DNA of 64,000 nt, taken from positions 10,726,001 through 10,790,000 of the forward strand of contig OY969916.1 of the NCBI GenBank assembly GCA_963704535.1, written 5' to 3'. The translations under genes and the position numbers were made by a program. The stretch is from G963704535 sp963704535. Its GTDB lineage: Bacteria > Chloroflexota > Chloroflexia > Chloroflexales > Roseiflexaceae. Positions 24,159 to 32,447 of this stretch are shown piece after piece (position 1 is the first letter of the stretch; each line of letters starts with the position of its first letter). Under the pieces are notes generated by a model that was not told the DNA's origin, made no database searches, and saw only the letters and a list, made by a program, of their open reading frames with translations.

Positions 24159-25226
24159 CTACTTCGCGGCGGGCTTCGGGATATCGGTCTTCATAGCTTC
24201 CAGGTAGGCCACGAGATCGCTGATCGTCTGCTCCGACAGCTTGCCCCGCGTGATCTGTGTGCTCATCAGATTGCCCGGCTTGACCTCGCTCGGGTCGTGC
24301 AGCCAGCGCCGCAGGTTGTCGGGGGTATTGGGCAGCGCGCCGGCGGCGATCGTCTCGCGGCTGCCGAAGTTGGTCAGGTTCGGGCCGAGATTACCCTGGG
24401 CAGTGGTGCCGGCGATCGCGTGGCAGCCGATGCAGCCATTCTCCGGCGCCAGGAAGGCCTGCTGGCCGCGTTGGGCATCGCCTGTCGGCGCCAGTGGGGT
24501 CTTCTGCTGGGCCGCCCAGCGGTTGAAGACCTCCGGCGGGACGGCGATGGCGCGGAACCGCATGACCGCGTGCTGGTCGCCACAGAACTCGGCGCACAGC
24601 CCGCGGTAGATGCCCTCCTCTTCGGCCCGGAACCACAGCCGGTTGGTCTTGCCCTCGCCGGGGAGCGCGTCGGTCTTGCCGGCCAGCTTGGGAATCCAGA
24701 AGCTGTGGATCACATCATTGCCCTGGAGCTGGAGCGTCACATCGCGCCCGACCGGGATATACAGGTCATTGGCGGTGATCAGATCCCCGCCATCCGGCCC
24801 CAAGCCAGGGTAGCGGAACTCCCACCACCACTGGTGGCCGATCACCGTGATCGGCAGCGCGTCGGTCGGCTGGACCGCCTGCTCGGCCTGGGTGCGGATC
24901 GTCAGCACCGCGATCACCAGCACAATCAGCGCGGGGGCGATCGTCCACATAATTTCGAGGCGGGTATTGCCGTGGATCTGCGCCGGGATGGGCGCGTCGG
25001 GCCGGCGGCGGAAGCGCACCACTGCGTAGATCAGCAGCCCCTCCACGACTACGAAGACCGCCAGCGCGGCCCACAAGAGCGGCACCAGCAGATCGTAGAT
25101 GCGCTGCGCGTGGTTGCCGCGCGGGTCCAACGTCGTCGCGGGGAGATTTTCTCCGCACGCGGCGAGCACGAGCGCGACGCAGATCAGGGAGAGAACGTGG
25201 ACCAGGAATTTGCGACGTACCCGCAT
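24159..25226 (-). CDS. ctaC: Cytochrome c oxidase subunit II with fused cytochrome c (caa3 type)
   Basis: 355 residues from the ATG at 25226, chosen for its AGGAGG seven bases upstream. The N-terminus is a lipoprotein signal ending VLAAC (Cys24). Two membrane helices follow (about 43-70 and 90-112). The CuA domain has HQWWWEFRYPG, His174 (VIHSFW) and the Cys211-x3-Cys215-x3-His219-xx-Met222 cluster. A fused cytochrome c has CIGCH at 265-269 and a likely axial Met321. It passes electrons from cytochrome c to CuA and on to CtaD. First gene of the cox operon. Confidence 0.96.
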   Translation of the reverse strand: MRVRRKFLVHVLSLICVALVLAACGENLPATTLDPRGNHAQRIYDLLVPLLWAALAVFVVVEGLLIYAVVRFRRRPDAPIPAQIHGNTRLEIMWTIAPALIVLVIAVLTIRTQAEQAVQPTDALPITVIGHQWWWEFRYPGLGPDGGDLITANDLYIPVGRDVTLQLQGNDVIHSFWIPKLAGKTDALPGEGKTNRLWFRAEEEGIYRGLCAEFCGDQHAVMRFRAIAVPPEVFNRWAAQQKTPLAPTGDAQRGQQAFLAPENGCIGCHAIAGTTAQGNLGPNLTNFGSRETIAAGALPNTPDNLRRWLHDPSEVKPGNLMSTQITRGKLSEQTISDLVAYLEAMKTDIPKPAAK

Positions 25227-25597
25227 GGGACCTCCTGCTAGAGCGAACAGCACCAGGACGACAGGCGCAAACCTTGAGTACCGCTGGGCCAGGTGATCTG
25301 CGTCAAGAGTGGCAGCAGCTTCCGGCGCTACGCGCTATACGAGCGTACGATCTAACGTGAAAATTTGCACACGCATTATATCCAAATCTGGAGAGTCGTC
25401 AATCGGGCGGAACCAGCGAAATACCCCGGCGACACCTGGAGAAAGGGGCGATCCTGGCGGTGTCGCGCCGGCCCAGTATAACACAACTTCGCGGGTGCGG
25501 GCATTATTTGCAGCATAGCGCCGTTTCAACCGTCCTGTGGCCCAGATATTGCTGCACAACAGCCGGTGAAGTTTTGAGGAGGGAGGAGGCGAAGAAT
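25227..25597. other. Divergent intergenic region between ctaC and sodC
   Basis: About 370 bp separating two divergent genes, so it should hold both promoters. AT-richer patches are seen around 25360-25385 and 25475-25515, but no clear -35/-10 pair, palindromic operator or repeat family could be identified. Confidence 0.5.
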
Positions 25598-26281
25598 ATG
25601 AAAAAGGTGGCCTGTTTCCTAATGATCGTGTTGCTAGCCGCAAGCGCCGGCAGCGTCATGGCCCAGAACCAGCAGCCCGCCCAGGCAAAGGGTGAGTTCA
25701 AGACATCGGTCGGCGAGACGGTCGGCAATGTGACACTGACTCAGATGCAGGATGGTATGGTGCTGGTCAGCGCGACCGTACGCGGCCTGCCACCCGGCGA
25801 GCACGGCATTCACATCCACGCTGTCGGAACCTGTTCGCCAAACTTCGACGCGGCCGGTGCGCACTACAATCCGGCGAACAAAGAACACGGCCTCCAAAAC
25901 CCGGCTGGCCCGCATGCCGGCGATATGCCAACCCTGACCGTCAAAGATGACGGCACTGGCACATTTGAGGCCCTGACCGATCGGGTAACGGTCGCACCTG
26001 GTGCCCAGACGATCTTCGATGCCGACGGCAGTGCAATCATCATTCATGCTTTTGTCGACGACCAGCAGACCAACCCGACCGGCAACAGCGGCGGCCGAAT
26101 CGCTTGCGCGGTCCTCCAGCCTGAGACAGCCGCGCCAGCGACGCAGCCGATTGCACAACCCGCTGAACAACCAACTCAGCTTCCAACAACTGGTGCCAAT
26201 GATTCGTCCTGGCTCGTGCTCGTTCTGGCGGCGCTGCTGCTGGGCATCGGCGCCCTGGCTCGGCGGAGCGTAAAGGAATAA
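25598..26281 (+). CDS. sodC: Cu/Zn superoxide dismutase with LPxTG-type surface anchor
   Basis: 227 residues; the ATG at 25598 follows GGGAGGAGG. A signal peptide (MKKVACFLMIVLLAASAGSV) is cleaved near MAQ. Metal ligands of SodC are present: His72 and His74 (GIHIHAVG), bridging His89 (AHYNPANKEHG), His97, His106 and Asp109 (PHAGDMP), and His150 (IIHAF). Cys79 and Cys170 fit the conserved disulfide. After a Pro/Gln-rich linker the tail reads LPTTG (195-199), a hydrophobic helix (SWLVLVLAALLLGIGAL) and a basic end (ARRSVKE), the layout of a sortase substrate. It dismutates superoxide outside the cell, next to the respiratory oxidase genes. Confidence 0.93.
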   Translation: MKKVACFLMIVLLAASAGSVMAQNQQPAQAKGEFKTSVGETVGNVTLTQMQDGMVLVSATVRGLPPGEHGIHIHAVGTCSPNFDAAGAHYNPANKEHGLQNPAGPHAGDMPTLTVKDDGTGTFEALTDRVTVAPGAQTIFDADGSAIIIHAFVDDQQTNPTGNSGGRIACAVLQPETAAPATQPIAQPAEQPTQLPTTGANDSSWLVLVLAALLLGIGALARRSVKE

Positions 26282-26306
26282 TCGGCTTTCATAACTAGGC
26301 GCACTC

Positions 26307-26338
26307 GCGGCGGCCCTGTGTTAACGCCAGGGCGCCGC
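26307..26338 (+). terminator. Hairpin downstream of sodC
   Basis: GCGGCGGCCCTG, a nine-base loop, then CAGGGCGCCGC: an 11-12 bp stem with one bulge, 25 bp after the stop. There is no long T tract, so intrinsic termination is likely but not certain. Confidence 0.55.
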
Positions 26339-26347
26339 TTAGACACA

Positions 26348-26432
26348 ATACCTTTCAAATAAGGTCGCGCTCAGACCTGACAGGTCTTGGGGAAGGCATC
26401 GAAAACGCCAGTGTCAGACCTGTCAGGTCTTA
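26348..26432. repeat. Family D double-palindrome repeat
   Basis: AATACCTTTCAAATAAGGTC, AGACCTGACAGGTCT (26373-26387), TTGGGGAAGGCATCGAAAAC, then AGACCTGTCAGGTCT. Same element as 4714-4806, with the spacer in the opposite orientation relative to the flank. Confidence 0.8.
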
Positions 26433-26449
26433 TTCGCAAGGTTTTGGGC

Positions 26450-26490
26450 GGCGCTATTCTACTTTACAGTGTGAGTGGGGGAGACTGGTT
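26450..26490. repeat. Family A fragment
   Basis: GCGCTATTCTACTTTACAGT and GTGAGTGGGGGAGACTGG match the middle of family A; both ends are missing. It abuts the stop of the Imm5-like gene. Confidence 0.7.
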
Positions 26491-26495
26491 GTCAG

Positions 26496-27173
26496 CTACG
26501 CCCGTCTCCACGCCAGCGGGATGGCCTCGCGTAGCCACCACTCCCAGAACACCGCCCGCCGCAGCCGCACCTCCTCGGCGCTCCAATCCCACACCCCGAC
26601 CTCTGCGTCGATCCCCAGCGAGTCGTCAATGACCGGGTGCCAGGTCCCGCCGCCGACAGCGATGGCCGCGTAGCTCGCCGCGTCGTCGCAGCGCGCGGGG
26701 TTGCCTATGGATGGTGGCGCGGCCGAGCCATTGTGGCGCAGGGCGGCGAAGACGTACGCGCTCAGGAGGGCGCGTATGGCGGCCTCGCAGACACACCACC
26801 CGCAGTAGCGCGGCGATGTCTCAAGCTCGCCGGTCAGGAAGGCGATCTCCTGGGCGCGGTCCAACTGGACCTCGACCGTACGCCGGTCGGCGGCGCCGCA
26901 CAGCGCCTGCTCGGCCAGGACGAGCAGGCGCTCCGGCAGATCGCCGGAGGCGCGCCACTTGCCGCGCGCCAGCGGTCGCCAGCAGAACAGCACATGCCGG
27001 ACGGCCAGGATGTCGAGCCAAGCGCGGGCGCGCTGCCCGTGCAGGCGCGAGCGCGCGTCGAGCGCGGCGTAGATCTCGCGCCGCAGCGCGGGCACGAGGC
27101 TCCGCTCGGGGTGCTGGTGGAGGGCGGTAATGGTGGTGGCGACGAGCGCGTCGAGATCAGGTGGTATAGCCAT
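26496..27173 (-). CDS. Uncharacterised protein, possibly Imm5-like
   Basis: 225 residues from the ATG at 27173; the longer frame overlaps the upstream gene. The protein is Ala/Leu/Trp-rich and helical. The C-terminus, RRAVFWEWWLREAIPLAW, and the central CGWCVCEAAIRALLSAYVFA resemble the Imm5 immunity-protein family, where a FW.WWL.EA.P.A tail is characteristic. That resemblance is from memory of the family only. It follows the DUF2332 gene by 7 bp, so the two are an operon. No toxin gene is adjacent. Confidence 0.55.
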   Translation of the reverse strand: MAIPPDLDALVATTITALHQHPERSLVPALRREIYAALDARSRLHGQRARAWLDILAVRHVLFCWRPLARGKWRASGDLPERLLVLAEQALCGAADRRTVEVQLDRAQEIAFLTGELETSPRYCGWCVCEAAIRALLSAYVFAALRHNGSAAPPSIGNPARCDDAASYAAIAVGGGTWHPVIDDSLGIDAEVGVWDWSAEEVRLRRAVFWEWWLREAIPLAWRRA

Positions 27174-27180
27174 GGTCGGC

Positions 27181-28263
27181 TCAACGGTGCAGCCACTCGA
27201 TCCAGCGCCCGTGGCTCTCGCAGTAGGCCAGCAGATCGCGCTGAATGGTCCCCTGATGATATCGATACAACTCAAGCTGCGGATGCTCCTGGTCGCGGTA
27301 CCACTCCAGCGACACGCGGAAGATCTCGCGCTCGGCCGACGCCACGGCCAGCAGATCGTCCAGCCACTCGCGCGTCGTCGGCGGGCACTGGTTGAGCGTG
27401 TAGCTGTGGTAGACGCACGGGGCCGCATCCTGGGGCGCGCGAGCCAGTAACGCCGGCAGCAGATCGAGCAGGTCGCCCTCGATCTGTAGCGGCGGATCGC
27501 GTCGGGCGACCTCAAGCGCCTGCTCAAGCAACTGCGCCCGATCGGCGTGCTCCGGCCAGATCAAGGCCCGCAGCCAGCGCGTGGCGGTCGTATCGTGTAC
27601 GTCGATCGGCCTGACGTCGATCCCGACGCGGTAGGCGACCTCCGGCGGCGGGTCCGGCACGGGCGGAGCGCAGGCACCATGCGGCGCGCAGCGCAGCTCG
27701 ACCGGCGCCTGGGCCTCCCCGCTGGTCCCCGCCGCGCCATAGTCGTACCGATACGCATCCCACAACAGGTTCAGCCCGGCGCTCGACCCAAGCTCGACGA
27801 CCGCCAGCGGCTTCCCACCCGCGCGGCGCGATACCAGCCCAAAGGCCGGCAGCAAGCTGCTACAGCGCTGGACCTCATTGGTCTGAACCCGCTGGGTCGT
27901 CACCAGCCCATGGATCGCCTCGACGTGCTCCACGCAGAAGGCGCGAAAATAGTGGTAGGCCTCCTGCGGGGGGCGCGGCGCCTCCGAGAGGCTGGCGTAG
28001 AAGTGGGCCAGGGGATGCTGGAGCCCGCTCAACAGCAGAAAGTGAACCGCGCCGAAGAGCAGATGCGACACCTGCTGGTAGCGATCGACGCCGACGACTA
28101 GCCCAAGCACATCGGGATCATCGGCGACGGCTTGGGCCAACTGCTCGTACAGCGGGGAGCCATCCTGCGGCGACGCGCTGCGATAGATCCGAGCATTGTA
28201 CGCAAAGCGGCGCGCGAGGCCGGCGAGCTGGTCGGCGAACGGTTGGTTCAGTTCACGCTTCAT
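27181..28263 (-). CDS. DUF2332 family protein
   Basis: 360 residues from the ATG at 28263 (MKRELNQPFADQLAGLARRF). Family features: SPLYEQLAQAVADDPDVLGL, HLLFGAVHFLLLSG, QTNEVQRCSSLLPAF, a Rossmann-like AVVELGSSAGLNLLWDAYRY that looks like an S-adenosylmethionine-binding loop, and CVYHSYTLNQCPPTTREWL. DUF2332 proteins are of unknown function but have a methyltransferase-like core. An upstream in-frame start at 28359 would add 32 poorly conserved residues and was not chosen. Cotranscribed with the Imm5-like gene. Confidence 0.85.
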   Translation of the reverse strand: MKRELNQPFADQLAGLARRFAYNARIYRSASPQDGSPLYEQLAQAVADDPDVLGLVVGVDRYQQVSHLLFGAVHFLLLSGLQHPLAHFYASLSEAPRPPQEAYHYFRAFCVEHVEAIHGLVTTQRVQTNEVQRCSSLLPAFGLVSRRAGGKPLAVVELGSSAGLNLLWDAYRYDYGAAGTSGEAQAPVELRCAPHGACAPPVPDPPPEVAYRVGIDVRPIDVHDTTATRWLRALIWPEHADRAQLLEQALEVARRDPPLQIEGDLLDLLPALLARAPQDAAPCVYHSYTLNQCPPTTREWLDDLLAVASAEREIFRVSLEWYRDQEHPQLELYRYHQGTIQRDLLAYCESHGRWIEWLHR

Positions 28264-28377
28264 CGGCACTTTTCCCCACGCTGGCGGCTCGGGCACAGCC
28301 GTATTATACCCCACGCCGGGCGGCTTGCCGAGAATAACCGTTTGGAAATTGTCAAACATCCCAGGCCCATCCTATCG

Positions 28378-28440
28378 TGGTACGTGTTGCGTGTTGCGTG
28401 CGCCGGATCACGTAACAGCAACACGTAACACAGATGTAGC
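28378..28440. repeat. Heptamer-array hairpin (GTGTTGC type, family F)
   Basis: TACGTGTTGCGTGTTGCGTG, CGCCGGA loop, then CACGTAACAGCAACACGTAACA, followed by the GCGGGATAGTTTG flank also seen at 14965. Lies upstream of the DUF2332 gene. Confidence 0.83.
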
Positions 28441-28478
28441 GGGATAGTTTGTCAGCGTGCCTTATAGATTGGGTAGCG

Positions 28479-29474
28479 TCAGTTGCAGTAGTCATGGGTC
28501 GTGTACACCGCCGCGACGGTGAACGTGGCGCCGCCATGGATCACAAACTCGCTCATGCCGATCTCGCTGTTCGGGTTGCCCCAGTCGTAGGTATAGCCCA
28601 GCCGGGTCCAGGGGTAGCCGGGCGCCACATACGAAGTCTCGCGCAGTTGATTGAACCAGCTTTCATAGGCGCTGGTGGTCGTGATCTCCCCGGTGCGGCG
28701 AAAGTCGAGTTCGGCCTCGTGGTCGGTGATCTCCGGGTCCGCCGCAGGCCGGAACAGATCCTGGGGAGTGACCCAGAACTCCACAAAGGTGGTTTTCTGA
28801 TCGTTGGGCGGCAAGCCCAGCAATTGCCGCAGACGCAGATCAAGATCGGCGGACGGGTTGCTTTGCCGGTAGGCGCGGCAGAAGTTGCGTACAAGCGGCG
28901 CAGCAGTGACCCAGACCACGCGGCTGGGATCGAGCGTGGTCGGCTGCCCGACTTTATCATTGTACCCGGTAAAGGATGTCCATGTCACCATCAAGACTCG
29001 CTTCTGCTCCGCCTCGGTTGTCCAGAGCAGATTCTGCTCCCATTCGGTGATCGCGATCAGCTCGCGCGAGATCTCGCCTGGCTCGGCCACCTCGGCATCT
29101 TTGACGGCCCGGGCGTAGGCGTCGTTCAGCGCGTTCATGTCGGGCGGGGCGCTACCCCCAGGGCGGCTGGGAATCCAGAGCTTCTGCCCGATCCTGATCA
29201 GGTTGGGGTTGCTGATCCGGGCGTAGCTGGGGTCGACAGCGGCTTTGGCGTTGGTGGCATCGAAGATGGTGTGCCATTCGCGGGCCTGGCCGTAGAACGT
29301 GGTGGCGATCTTGACCAGGCTGTCGCCCGGTTTGACGATGTAATCCTGTCCATCGGCCTGCATGGTGGTCGAATGGGCCATTGCCACCGTGCCGGTGGTG
29401 CCGAAACAGAGTACTAACGCCAGGAATAGGGTCAATAGGCGTCGCGTCCGAAGCTCCATCAACGATCGTTCCAT
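28479..29474 (-). CDS. Secreted LysM-domain protein
   Basis: 331 residues, ATG at 29474 with AGGAGG upstream. A signal peptide spans about 8-33 (RRLLTLFLALVLCFGTTGTV, cleavage near AMA-HS). A LysM module spans about 45-100: DYIVKPGDSLVKIATTFYGQ, NPNLIRIGQKLWIP. LysM binds peptidoglycan or related glycans. The 230 residues that follow (NDAYARAVKDAEVAEPGEIS, VLMVTWTSFTGYNDKVGQ, GYTYDWGNPNSEIGMSEFVI) matched nothing recognised; they look globular and Trp/Tyr-rich. It is probably a cell-wall-associated protein. Confidence 0.85.
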   Translation of the reverse strand: MERSLMELRTRRLLTLFLALVLCFGTTGTVAMAHSTTMQADGQDYIVKPGDSLVKIATTFYGQAREWHTIFDATNAKAAVDPSYARISNPNLIRIGQKLWIPSRPGGSAPPDMNALNDAYARAVKDAEVAEPGEISRELIAITEWEQNLLWTTEAEQKRVLMVTWTSFTGYNDKVGQPTTLDPSRVVWVTAAPLVRNFCRAYRQSNPSADLDLRLRQLLGLPPNDQKTTFVEFWVTPQDLFRPAADPEITDHEAELDFRRTGEITTTSAYESWFNQLRETSYVAPGYPWTRLGYTYDWGNPNSEIGMSEFVIHGGATFTVAAVYTTHDYCN

Positions 29475-29644
29475 GATCTTCCTCCTCTGCCTCACAACAC
29501 GTCCTGAAGTCCTAGCCTTGGGGGATATTGAACAGGGCCGCAACACAGCCGAAAAATACATCGCCTTCACCAGTATGTCAAGCGCTGGTTAACGAGTTAT
29601 AACTTCACATCCAATCGTCGCCTTGACGTACCCCGCACCTTGGA

Positions 29645-29774
29645 GTAATCTTGCGCTGCCGAACGACCACGGAGTTTTTGCGTGTGGTCGGTGGTCATTG
29701 GTCGATGAAGTAATCTTGCGCTGCCGAACGGCCACGGAGTTTTGGCGTGTGGTCGGTGGTCAGTGGTCGGTGGT
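29645..29774. repeat. 65-bp tandem direct repeat with GGTCGGT heptamers
   Basis: Two copies of a 65-bp unit (GTAATCTTGCGCTGCCGAAC, then CCACGGAGTTTT, then a GTGGTCGGTGGTCA array) at 29645 and 29710. The heptamer part matches the in-frame array in the PdxR-type gene at 33591. It lies just upstream of the S9 peptidase start. Confidence 0.85.
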
Positions 29775-29804
29775 CGATAATGGGATAGAGATGGAGGAAC
29801 TGGC

Positions 29805-31760
29805 ATGGCCGAGCCACAGATAGCGCCCTACGGGTCCTGGCGGTCGCCGATCACTGCGGACCTGATCGTCGCTGAGACGATTCGGCTGGGGCAGATCGTG
29901 CTTGACGGCGAGGACACCTACTGGATCGAGGGGCGCCCGGCCGAGGGCGGCCGCAATGTCCTGGTGCGGCGCGCCTCCAATGGGCAGGTGAGCGACGTCA
30001 CGCCGCCCGGCTTCAATGTGCGCTCGCGGGTCCACGAGTATGGCGGCGGCGCCTACGCCGTCGCCGATGGCGTGGTCTACTTCGCGAACTTCGCCGACCA
30101 ACGGCTGTACCGCCAGGACCCCGGCGCCCCGCCGCGGCCGATCACGCCCGATCCCGCGACGACAACGGGGCACGCGGCGGCGCTGCGCTACGCCGATGGG
30201 GTGATCGACCGGGCGCGCGGGCGCCTGATCTGCGTCCACGAGGACCACACCGCCGGCGGCGAGGCGATCACCACCCTGGCCGCCGTGGACCTCACGGGTG
30301 AGCGTGCCCCGCAGGTGCTCGTCTCCGGCAACGACTTCTACGCCGCCCCGTGCCTCAGCCCCGACGGCGCCCGGCTGGCCTGGCTGGCCTGGAACCACCC
30401 CAACATGCCCTGGGACGGCACCGAGCTGTGGGTCGGCCAGATTCAGCCCGACGGCGCGATCGGCGCGGCCCGGCTGGTCGCGGGCGGGCCGGACGAGTCG
30501 ATCTTCCAGCCGGAGTGGTCGCCCGACGGCGAGCTGCACTTCGTCTCCGACCGCAGCGGCTGGTGGAACCTGTACCGCCTGCGCGACGGGCAGGTCCAGG
30601 CGCTCCACCCCATGGACGCCGAGTTCGGTCTCCCGCTGTGGCAGTTCGGGACGCGAACCTACGGCTTCGAGTTCGCCGGCAAGATCATCTGCACCTACGG
30701 CGAGCAGGGCCTGACCCGGCTGGCAAGCCTCGATACCACGACCGGCGAGTTCACGCTGATCGAGACGCCATACACCGCGCTCTGGTCGCTCGCCGTCGCG
30801 CCGGGCCAGGCTGTGTTCATCGGCGGCGCCCCGGCCGTGCCACTGGCGATCATCCGGCTCGACCTCGCCACCGGCCAGCACACGATCCTACGTAGCTCGG
30901 GCGCGCCGCCGATCGACGCGGGCTACCTCTCGATCCCGCAGCCGATCGAGTTTCCGACTGAGGATGGCCTGACGGCCCACGCCTTCTTCTACCCGCCCCG
31001 CAACCGCGATTTTGTCGCGCCGCTGGGCCGGCGCCCGCCGCTGCTGGTGACCAGTCACGGCGGCCCGACCGGGGCAACCGCAGCGATCTTGGACCTTCAG
31101 ACCCAGTACTGGACTAGCCGGGGCATCGCGGTCCTCGACGTGAACTACGGTGGCAGCACCGGCTACGGTCGGGCCTACCGGGAGCGGCTCAACGGCAAGT
31201 GGGGCATCGTCGATGTCGACGACTGCGCCAATGGCGCCCGCTACCTGGCCCGGCGCGGCGAGGTCGACGGCAAGCGGCTGGCCATCCAGGGCGGCAGCGC
31301 AGGCGGCTACACGACGCTGTGCGCGCTCACCTTCCGCGATGTCTTCCAGGCCGGCGCAAGCCACTTCGGCGTCAGCGACCTGGAGGCGCTGGCGAAGGAG
31401 ACCCACAAGTTCGAGTCGCGCTACTTGGACCGGCTGATCGGGCCGTATCCCGAGCGGCGCGACCTGTATGTGGAGCGCTCGCCGATCTACCATGCTGGCC
31501 GGCTTGAGTGCCCGGTGATCTTTTTCCAGGGGCTAGAAGATGTGGTGGTGCCGCCCAACCAGGCCGAGATGATGGTTGCGGCGCTGCGATCCAAGGGCGT
31601 GCCGGTGGCCTACGTGCCGTTCGAGGGCGAGCAGCACGGCTTTCGACGCGCCGAGAACATCAAGCGCGCGCTCGACGGCGAACTGTACTTCTACCAAAAA
31701 TATCTGTTAGAGTTGCCTGTTGAGCTTCCCGATTGGATTCAGGACTTCCCGTCACAGTGA
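29805..31760 (+). CDS. S9 family prolyl oligopeptidase-type peptidase
   Basis: A 651-residue cytoplasmic protein, ATG preceded by GGAGG. The N-terminal 400 residues form a beta-propeller (FYAAPCLSPDGARLAWLAWN, GELHFVSDRSGWWNLYRL). The C-terminal alpha/beta hydrolase has a clear triad: Ser498 (GGSAGG), Asp579 (GLEDVVVPP) and His611 (EQHGFRR). The oxyanion region PLLVTSHGGPTG is also present. Such enzymes are dipeptidyl or acylaminoacyl peptidases that trim short peptides admitted through the propeller. It stands alone. No signal peptide is seen. Confidence 0.94.
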   Translation: MAEPQIAPYGSWRSPITADLIVAETIRLGQIVLDGEDTYWIEGRPAEGGRNVLVRRASNGQVSDVTPPGFNVRSRVHEYGGGAYAVADGVVYFANFADQRLYRQDPGAPPRPITPDPATTTGHAAALRYADGVIDRARGRLICVHEDHTAGGEAITTLAAVDLTGERAPQVLVSGNDFYAAPCLSPDGARLAWLAWNHPNMPWDGTELWVGQIQPDGAIGAARLVAGGPDESIFQPEWSPDGELHFVSDRSGWWNLYRLRDGQVQALHPMDAEFGLPLWQFGTRTYGFEFAGKIICTYGEQGLTRLASLDTTTGEFTLIETPYTALWSLAVAPGQAVFIGGAPAVPLAIIRLDLATGQHTILRSSGAPPIDAGYLSIPQPIEFPTEDGLTAHAFFYPPRNRDFVAPLGRRPPLLVTSHGGPTGATAAILDLQTQYWTSRGIAVLDVNYGGSTGYGRAYRERLNGKWGIVDVDDCANGARYLARRGEVDGKRLAIQGGSAGGYTTLCALTFRDVFQAGASHFGVSDLEALAKETHKFESRYLDRLIGPYPERRDLYVERSPIYHAGRLECPVIFFQGLEDVVVPPNQAEMMVAALRSKGVPVAYVPFEGEQHGFRRAENIKRALDGELYFYQKYLLELPVELPDWIQDFPSQ

Positions 31761-31782
31761 GGTGAAATCTCTTCCCTGCCAG

Positions 31783-31880
31783 CGCCCGCAAGGCCGCTCT
31801 TGCCTGCGGCAGCAAGGTACTTTACCCATTTTTTATCGGCGATTTTTGCCCGACCGGGCAAAAATCGCCGATAAGCTGAA
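31783..31880. repeat. Family C repeat, inverted complete copy
   Basis: CTGCCAGCGCCCGCAAGGCC, CTGCGGCAGCAAGGTACTTT, then a perfect 19-bp hairpin TTATCGGCGATTTTTGCCC with loop GACC. It corresponds to the 18716 copy in reverse, with a changed but still paired stem. Confidence 0.85.
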
Positions 31881-31905
31881 ACCACCTTTTAGAAAGAGGT
31901 ATCCA

Positions 31906-32340
31906 ATGACCAGCGAACAGAAGCCGCTCGATAGCCCACTCGGCTGGGTTGCCGAGCATGTACAGCGCTACATCGAAACCAATGGGGAAGATGGACATCT
32001 TTGGAAAGGCGTCCCCACGCTGATCTTGACGACGCTGGGGCGCCGCTCGGGTCAGCCGCGTCGCCTGGCGCTCATCTATGGCATGGATGGTGATCGCTAC
32101 GTCGTCGTGGCATCCAAAGGCGGTGCTGAGAAGCATCCCGAATGGTATCTCAACCTGATCGACAATCCCGAGGTGCAGGTCCAGGTGCTTGCCGATCGCT
32201 TCCGCGCCACTGCGCGCACCGCGACCCCGGAGGAACACAAAGCCCTGTGGTCACGAATGGCCGAGATCTGGCCCGATTACGACAAGTACCAGGCAAAGAC
32301 CGACCGCCAGATCCCGCTCGTTATTCTTGAGCGTAGCTGA
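31906..32340 (+). CDS. Nitroreductase/deazaflavin-dependent oxidoreductase (DUF385-like)
   Basis: 144 residues from MTSEQKPLDSPLGWVAEHVQ; AAGAGG lies upstream. The core LILTTLGRRSGQPRRLALIY, YVVVASKGGAEKHPEWYLNL and NPEVQVQV is the signature of the Ddn-like split-barrel family (the K/R-x-S-G and HP.W..N motifs). Members use F420 or flavin to reduce substrates. F420 use is plausible but cannot be seen in the sequence. It stands alone between repeats of families C and E. Confidence 0.88.
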   Translation: MTSEQKPLDSPLGWVAEHVQRYIETNGEDGHLWKGVPTLILTTLGRRSGQPRRLALIYGMDGDRYVVVASKGGAEKHPEWYLNLIDNPEVQVQVLADRFRATARTATPEEHKALWSRMAEIWPDYDKYQAKTDRQIPLVILERS

Positions 32341-32376
32341 AGATCTTCAGAAAACGACCTGGATTGCTTACGATCG

Positions 32377-32430
32377 GTTGGGGTGGGGTTTAAGGGGAGG
32401 GCTACCCTCCCCTTGCCCCTCCCTTGCCGG
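32377..32430. repeat. Family E repeat
   Basis: GGTTGGGGTGGGGTTTAAGG, GGAGGG CTA CCCTCC hairpin, then CCTTGCCCCTCCCTT. The inverted copy is at 52466-52534. It lies between convergent genes and may serve as a terminator. Confidence 0.8.
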
Positions 32431-32447
32431 TTCTTTCTCTGAAAGGC

